This document shows, piece after piece, positions 6,247 through 9,968 of a stretch of 9,968 nucleotides of DNA. This stretch comes from Butyricicoccus sp. (lineage in GTDB: Bacteria > Bacillota > Clostridia > Oscillospirales > Butyricicoccaceae). The notes beneath the pieces were generated by a model. The model was not told the origin of the DNA. It searched no databases and saw only the letters and a list, made by a program, of their open reading frames with translations. Every line of letters begins with the position of its first letter. Position 1 is the first letter of the stretch. Location: the NCBI GenBank assembly GCA_031293105.1, contig JAUMSA010000235.1, forward strand, positions 1-9,968, read 5' to 3'. A program made the position numbers and the translations under genes.

Positions 6247-6253
6247 GGGAGGA
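6247..6253 (+). promoter_or_regulatory. Ribosome binding site of the GH4 gene
   Basis: GGGAGGA, 6 bases before the ATG at 6260, sets the start there. The in-frame ATG at 6245 overlaps this site and is not used. Confidence 0.85.
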
Positions 6254-6259
6254 ATTCTT

Positions 6260-7594
6260 ATGTCGAACAAAAAATATGCTGTTACTGTTGCCGGCGGCGG
6301 CTCCACCTTCACCCCGGGCATTGCCCTGATGCTGCTCGCCGAGCGCGACCGTTTCCCCATCCGCAAGATCATGTTCTATGACAACGACGCCGAGCGCCAG
6401 GAGATCGTGGCCAAGGCCTGCGAGATCTACCTGAAGGAGAATGCGCCGGACATCGAGTTCGGTTACACCACCGACCCGGAAACCGCGTTCACCGACATCG
6501 ACTTCGTGCTGGCACACATCCGCGTGGGCAAGTACGCCATGCGTGAGAAGGACGAAAAAATCCCGCTCAAGTACGGCGTACTGGGCCAGGAAACCTGCGG
6601 CCCTGGCGGCATTGCCTACGGCATGCGTTCGATTGGCGGCGTCATCGAAATCCTGGACTACATGGAAAAGTACAGCCCCAATGCCTGGATGCTCAACTAC
6701 TCCAACCCGGCAGCCATCGTCGCAGAAGCGACCCGCCGTCTGCGTCCGAACTCCAAGATTCTCAACATCTGCGACATGCCGATCGACCTGGAAGAAAAGA
6801 TGGCCAACATGGTCGGTCTGGGCAGCCGCAAGGAAATGCAGGTCGGCTACTATGGCCTCAACCACTTCGGCTGGTGGCATAAGATCTACGACAAGGAAGG
6901 CAACGACCTGATGCCGGCCATCAAAAAGCACATGGCGGAGAACGGCTTTGCCGATGCGCTGTCCATGACCAACCAGCATGTCGACCAGAGCTGGGTGGAG
7001 ACCTTCCAGAAGGCACGCGACGTCTACGCCGTCGACCCGACCACCATCCCGAACACCTATCTGAAATACTACCTGTTCCCCGATTATGTCGTCGAGCATT
7101 CCGATCCCAACCATACTCGTGCCAACGAGGTCATGGAGGGCCGTGAAAAGCATGTCTTCGGCATCTGCCGCGACATCATCGCCAAGGGCACGGCCAAGGA
7201 TGGCGGCTTTGAGGCCGACGCGCATGCGACCTACATCGTCGATCTGGCCTGCGCCATCGCGGAAAATACTCAGGAACGCTTCCTGCTGATCGTGCCCAAC
7301 GAAGGCGCCATCGAGAACTTTGACCGTACGGCCATGGTTGAAATCCCCTGCATCGTTGGCTCGAACGGCTATGAGCGCATCTGCCAGGGCGCCATCCCGC
7401 AGTTCCAGAAGGGCCTGATGGAGCAGCAGGTCAGCGTGGAAAAGCTGGCGGTCGAAGCCTGGATCGAAGGCAGCTATCAGAAGCTGTGGCAGGCGCTGAC
7501 GCTGTCCAAGACCGTGCCGAGTGCCCGGGTGGCCAAGCTCATCCTCGATGACCTGATCGAAGCCAACAAGGATTACTGGCCCGAACTGAAGTAA
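6260..7594 (+). CDS. malA: 6-phospho-alpha-glucosidase, glycoside hydrolase family 4
   Basis: A 444-residue cytoplasmic enzyme that splits maltose 6-phosphate and related 6-phospho-alpha-glucosides into glucose 6-phosphate and glucose. The unusual GH4 mechanism needs NAD+ and a divalent metal. The sequence shows the N-terminal NAD-binding motif AGGGSTFTPG, FYDNDAERQ, and the metal site Cys171 (NICDMP) and His202 (GLNHFGWW). These are the same positions as in B. subtilis GlvA/MalA, with Asp172 as the catalytic acid. A tyrosine in NTYLKYY (267) probably matches the catalytic base. NEVMEGRE and the end (IEANKDYWPELK) also match GlvA closely, and the length is normal (about 442 in GlvA). It is the last gene of the PTS operon, which supplies its phosphorylated substrate. 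Family and substrate class are highly secure; glvA and malH are other names in use. Confidence 0.96.
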   Translation: MSNKKYAVTVAGGGSTFTPGIALMLLAERDRFPIRKIMFYDNDAERQEIVAKACEIYLKENAPDIEFGYTTDPETAFTDIDFVLAHIRVGKYAMREKDEKIPLKYGVLGQETCGPGGIAYGMRSIGGVIEILDYMEKYSPNAWMLNYSNPAAIVAEATRRLRPNSKILNICDMPIDLEEKMANMVGLGSRKEMQVGYYGLNHFGWWHKIYDKEGNDLMPAIKKHMAENGFADALSMTNQHVDQSWVETFQKARDVYAVDPTTIPNTYLKYYLFPDYVVEHSDPNHTRANEVMEGREKHVFGICRDIIAKGTAKDGGFEADAHATYIVDLACAIAENTQERFLLIVPNEGAIENFDRTAMVEIPCIVGSNGYERICQGAIPQFQKGLMEQQVSVEKLAVEAWIEGSYQKLWQALTLSKTVPSARVAKLILDDLIEANKDYWPELK

Positions 7595-7625
7595 GATAAA
7601 TCTCGAACACCTCCCCTTTTTTGCC

Positions 7626-7665
7626 GCGCCGCAAGGGAACTTTCCCCTGCGGCGCATTCTTTTTT
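7626..7665 (+). terminator. Intrinsic terminator of the PTS/GH4 operon
   Basis: GCGCCGC (7626-7632) pairs with GCGGCGC (7649-7655). An inner GGG/CCC extends the stem past a bulge, and a TTTTTT run ends at 7665. GCGGCGCA recurs just after (7668-7675), so a second pairing with the left arm is possible. Confidence 0.88.
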
Positions 7666-7687
7666 GTGCGGCGCAAGTTCCATTTGC

Positions 7688-7716
7688 TGGACAAACTGGT
7701 CGGCGTTCGATATACT
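7688..7716 (+). promoter_or_regulatory. Sigma-A promoter of the regulator pair
   Basis: TGGACA (7688-7693), exactly 17 bases, then TATACT (7711-7716): 5 of 6 matches at each element. The transcript would begin near 7723, giving a leader of under 20 bases that still contains the ribosome binding site GAAAGGGGG (7724-7732). Confidence 0.8.
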
Positions 7717-7740
7717 GGAAACAGAAAGGGGGCGGTGCTT

Positions 7741-8532
7741 GTGAATCTGGATGAACTGTTCAATGCGCATCGGGCCAAGCTGGGGGAAAACGATCTGCAT
7801 ATCTGGAATTACGTGTCTGCGCACCGAAAGGAATGTGCCGAGCTGTCCATCGAAGCGCTGGGGCAGCGGTGTCATGTATCGCGCACGACCGTTTTGCGGT
7901 TTGCGCGCAAACTGGGGCTACATGGCTTCAGCGAACTGAAGGTGCTGCTCCGCATGGAGGAAAAACCGGAAACCTCTCCCGATTACATCGAGCAGACCTG
8001 TGCGGTCTACGCCAGTATGATTGAGGACATCCGCGCGAAAGATTACACCCCCTTGTTCCATCGTATTGACCAGGCGGAAAATTTGTATGTATTCAGTTCG
8101 GGGATGCTCCAGGACGCGGTTGCGCGCGAACTTTGCCGGGCCTTTTTGTCCTGCGGCAAATGGTTTTATACCATCCACGCAGGCACCGAAGCCGAGGTGC
8201 TGCTCCACAATGTGACCGAGCGCGATCTGGTCATCATTTTGTCGGTGTCCGGCGAGTCGCCGCATGTGCTGGAACTGGCCCGTTCCCTTAAAGTGCGCAA
8301 CATTCCCGCAGTATCCATCACCCGCCGCCGGAAAAATACCCTGGCACAGCTTTGTAGTCTGCGTCTGTATGCCAGCACGATTGAAATGGATACCCATACC
8401 CTTGGCACCGAATATCAATCGACCACATCGTTTTTTATCCTGGTCGAACTGCTGTTTTTAAAATATATGGCCTATCAGAACCAGGGAGGCAATCATGAGG
8501 CTGGAAAACCTGATCGAACAAAACTACCATAA
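7741..8532 (+). CDS. RpiR/MurR-family transcriptional regulator (first of a pair)
   Basis: A 263-residue DNA-binding protein. The N-terminal RpiR helix-turn-helix (about 36-60, LSIEALGQRCHVSRTTVLRF) is followed by GFSELKV. A C-terminal SIS phosphosugar-binding domain (about 105-240) carries FSSG (118-121) and SVSGES (168-173). Such regulators bind a phosphosugar and switch sugar operons; B. subtilis MalR, the activator of the maltose PTS operon, is of this family. The start is GTG at 7741, since GAAAGGGGG ends 8 bases before it and the protein then aligns residue for residue with its neighbour. An upstream TTG (7621) lies in the terminator and is rejected. The gene has its own promoter and overlaps the next gene by 38 bases. 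Control of the upstream PTS operon is inferred from position and family. Confidence 0.92.
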   Translation: MNLDELFNAHRAKLGENDLHIWNYVSAHRKECAELSIEALGQRCHVSRTTVLRFARKLGLHGFSELKVLLRMEEKPETSPDYIEQTCAVYASMIEDIRAKDYTPLFHRIDQAENLYVFSSGMLQDAVARELCRAFLSCGKWFYTIHAGTEAEVLLHNVTERDLVIILSVSGESPHVLELARSLKVRNIPAVSITRRRKNTLAQLCSLRLYASTIEMDTHTLGTEYQSTTSFFILVELLFLKYMAYQNQGGNHEAGKPDRTKLP

Positions 8533-9268
8533 ACTCAGCGAAAACGAATTGTACATCTGGGATTATATCCGGCACCATCCGGCCCAGTGCCGGGATATCT
8601 CCATCGACCATTTAGCCGAAGCCTGCAACATCTCCCACACGACCATCCTGCGCTTTGCCAAAAAACTGGGGCTCAAAGGATTCAGTGAACTGAAGGTCAT
8701 CCTCAAATGGCAGGAGCCCGAGGAAGGAGGATTTCAGCAGGATGAAATCGAGCGCACCATGCAGGATTACCAGCAGAACCTGGAATACATCTCTTCGGTC
8801 GAACTGACTGACCTGTTTACCCTCATCGACCGCGCGGGCAAGATCTATCTTTATGGCTCGGGCAGTGTGCAGCAGTTAGCCGCGCTGGACCTCAAACAGA
8901 AATTCTTCATCGGCAACAAGCTCATGCACGTGATCGAGGGCGAAGAAGAAATGAGCAAACTGGCCGAATGGATTGGGGAAAACGATCTGATTATCCTGAT
9001 CTCGCTCTCGGGGGACAATGCCTTTGTCAATCAGATGGCTGAGCAGATCAAGGCAAACGGCGGCTTGGTGGTATCTATCTGCCGGATTCAAAGCAATCGA
9101 CTGATCTATCTGAGCGATATCAACATCCCCTTTTTCACGCACCGCGTGGAAAACGGTATGGGGGTTGAGTATTGGACATCCAATTTACTGTTTCAAATCA
9201 ACGAATTTCTAGCTTTGCGCTATCTACAATACTGCGACCGCAAACGTCGCATTGGCTCCGCCCACTGA
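8495..9268 (+). CDS. RpiR/MurR-family transcriptional regulator (second of a pair)
   Basis: A 257-residue paralogue of the preceding gene. Both begin with a matching frame (NLIEQNYHKLSENELYIWDY here, NLDELFNAHRAKLGENDLHI there). They share LRFA(K/R)KLGL(K/H)GFSELKV at the same residue numbers (52-68). The helix-turn-helix is at about 36-60, and the SIS domain has GSGS (121-124) and SLSG (170-173). The ribosome binding site GGGAGG (8484-8489) and the first 38 bases of the gene lie inside the end of the first regulator, so translation is likely coupled and the two proteins may be made in step. The pair probably arose by tandem duplication and has diverged well. They may form a heteromer, or one may sense a different sugar phosphate; the sequence does not say which. 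Confidence 0.93.
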   Translation: MRLENLIEQNYHKLSENELYIWDYIRHHPAQCRDISIDHLAEACNISHTTILRFAKKLGLKGFSELKVILKWQEPEEGGFQQDEIERTMQDYQQNLEYISSVELTDLFTLIDRAGKIYLYGSGSVQQLAALDLKQKFFIGNKLMHVIEGEEEMSKLAEWIGENDLIILISLSGDNAFVNQMAEQIKANGGLVVSICRIQSNRLIYLSDINIPFFTHRVENGMGVEYWTSNLLFQINEFLALRYLQYCDRKRRIGSAH

Positions 9269-9337
9269 ACCGAACAAAGTCTCTGATGATGCTGAAATTT
9301 CCAAAGGCCATAGTAAGCTAAAAAGGGGGGATGGCTT

Positions 9338-9968
9338 ATGGAAATCATTTTTTACACCTTCTGTACCTATCTGCCCATCCATCTGGTGGCCTATCTTCCC
9401 TTCTTCGACATGCTTCGCTTCGGGAAAGGCTGGATGGCTGCCACCGTGGCCGGCAACATTTTTCTGCATCTGTCAGGCGTCTGTCTGGTGCTCTCGGCCG
9501 GACGGCTGGATTTGGTCTATGCCACCAGTTTGGTCATGGTGCCAATTTCGCTTGTCCTGTATTTTGTGAATATCAAACTCGCACCCAGTAAATTGCTCTT
9601 TACCTATGTCTTGCTCGTCAATTATCAGATTATTGTCATGGGGATTGCTTCTTATTTAACTGCCACCGTCTTTGATGCTCCGGTTCAAAGTTGGGAAGGC
9701 GGACTGATCAGCTTGGCCCTATTCGGTGCCGCCTGGCTACCGATGTACCGCCTCTTTCGTTATGCAGCCCAACAGGTCTACCGCATCCAAGCGCCCCAGC
9801 TATGGCGCGTGATCTGGCTGATTCCAGCCATTATGAGCGTGCTTGTAACCATTTTTACCGGTGGCAGTTCGCACGAAGCGGTGGAAAGTTGGCAATTTCT
9901 CTGTGCCCGAACCGGCTTATTGCTGTGCGTAGTGGTCGTGTATTGGGTGCTTCTGCGCTCCTTGGAAG
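9338..9968 (+). CDS. Multi-spanning membrane protein, probably the sensor part of a GHKL-type histidine kinase (partial)
   Basis: The frame starts at ATG 9338, 7 bases after AAAAGGGGGG, and is open for 210 residues to the window edge. It holds about seven hydrophobic segments (roughly 5-24, 33-54, 59-78, 86-112, 122-138, 156-174 and 186-206). The pattern of five to seven short helices with a WLIPA stretch late in the region resembles the N-terminal membrane domain of Firmicutes AgrC-like (GHKL) sensor kinases. The kinase domain, if present, is outside the window, so this is a likeness and not proof. It lies 69 bases after the second RpiR gene with no terminator between, so read-through from the regulator promoter is possible. 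It could instead be an unrelated integral membrane protein. Confidence 0.75.
   Translation, partial: MEIIFYTFCTYLPIHLVAYLPFFDMLRFGKGWMAATVAGNIFLHLSGVCLVLSAGRLDLVYATSLVMVPISLVLYFVNIKLAPSKLLFTYVLLVNYQIIVMGIASYLTATVFDAPVQSWEGGLISLALFGAAWLPMYRLFRYAAQQVYRIQAPQLWRVIWLIPAIMSVLVTIFTGGSSHEAVESWQFLCARTGLLLCVVVVYWVLLRSLE

Noticed and set aside
6242..7657. 471-residue open frame on the minus strand
   Set aside because: It is antisense to the GH4 gene, which is confirmed by its NAD and metal-site motifs.

Overview
The window reads as a moderately GC-rich, motile Gram-positive of the Clostridia (Oscillospiraceae/Butyricicoccaceae-like; this placement is inferred). The reasons are strong AGGAGG-type ribosome binding sites, a Firmicutes-type maltose PTS operon with RpiR regulators, and a low-complexity-free flagellin with Firmicutes-like ends.

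Region 1 (1-3632) is the most unusual part. An unidentified reading frame entering from the left edge overlaps a full-length TnpB-family protein (223-1386). All three RuvC catalytic acids of that protein are replaced (D to N197, E to K281, D to A362), while its zinc-finger cysteines are kept. No TnpA transposase or transposon ends are seen. It is followed by a structured, gene-free stretch (about 1400-1610) that looks like an omega/guide RNA, and then by a flagellin gene (1760-3565) with a strong terminator. The order dead TnpB, guide RNA, flagellin matches the layout of the TldR (TnpB-like nuclease-dead repressor) loci known from enterobacterial prophages. In those loci the RNA guides the protein to repress a host flagellin gene. 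A clostridial version here would be an RNA-guided flagellin-switching module. No target of the candidate guide was found inside the window.

Region 2 (3633-7665) is an intergenic control region followed by an alpha-glucoside (maltose) PTS operon. The control region holds inverted repeats and a sigma-A-type promoter. The operon encodes an EIICB permease like Bacillus MalP, a four-helix membrane protein of unknown role, and a GH4 6-phospho-alpha-glucosidase like MalA/GlvA, and it ends at an intrinsic terminator. Sugar is taken up and phosphorylated by EIICB, with EIIA supplied from elsewhere, and is then split in the cytoplasm by the GH4 enzyme.

Region 3 (7666-9968) has its own near-consensus promoter driving two tandem, overlapping RpiR/MurR-family regulators, the likely controllers of the PTS operon. 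After them comes the start of a multi-spanning membrane protein that runs off the window, most likely the sensor part of a GHKL-type histidine kinase.
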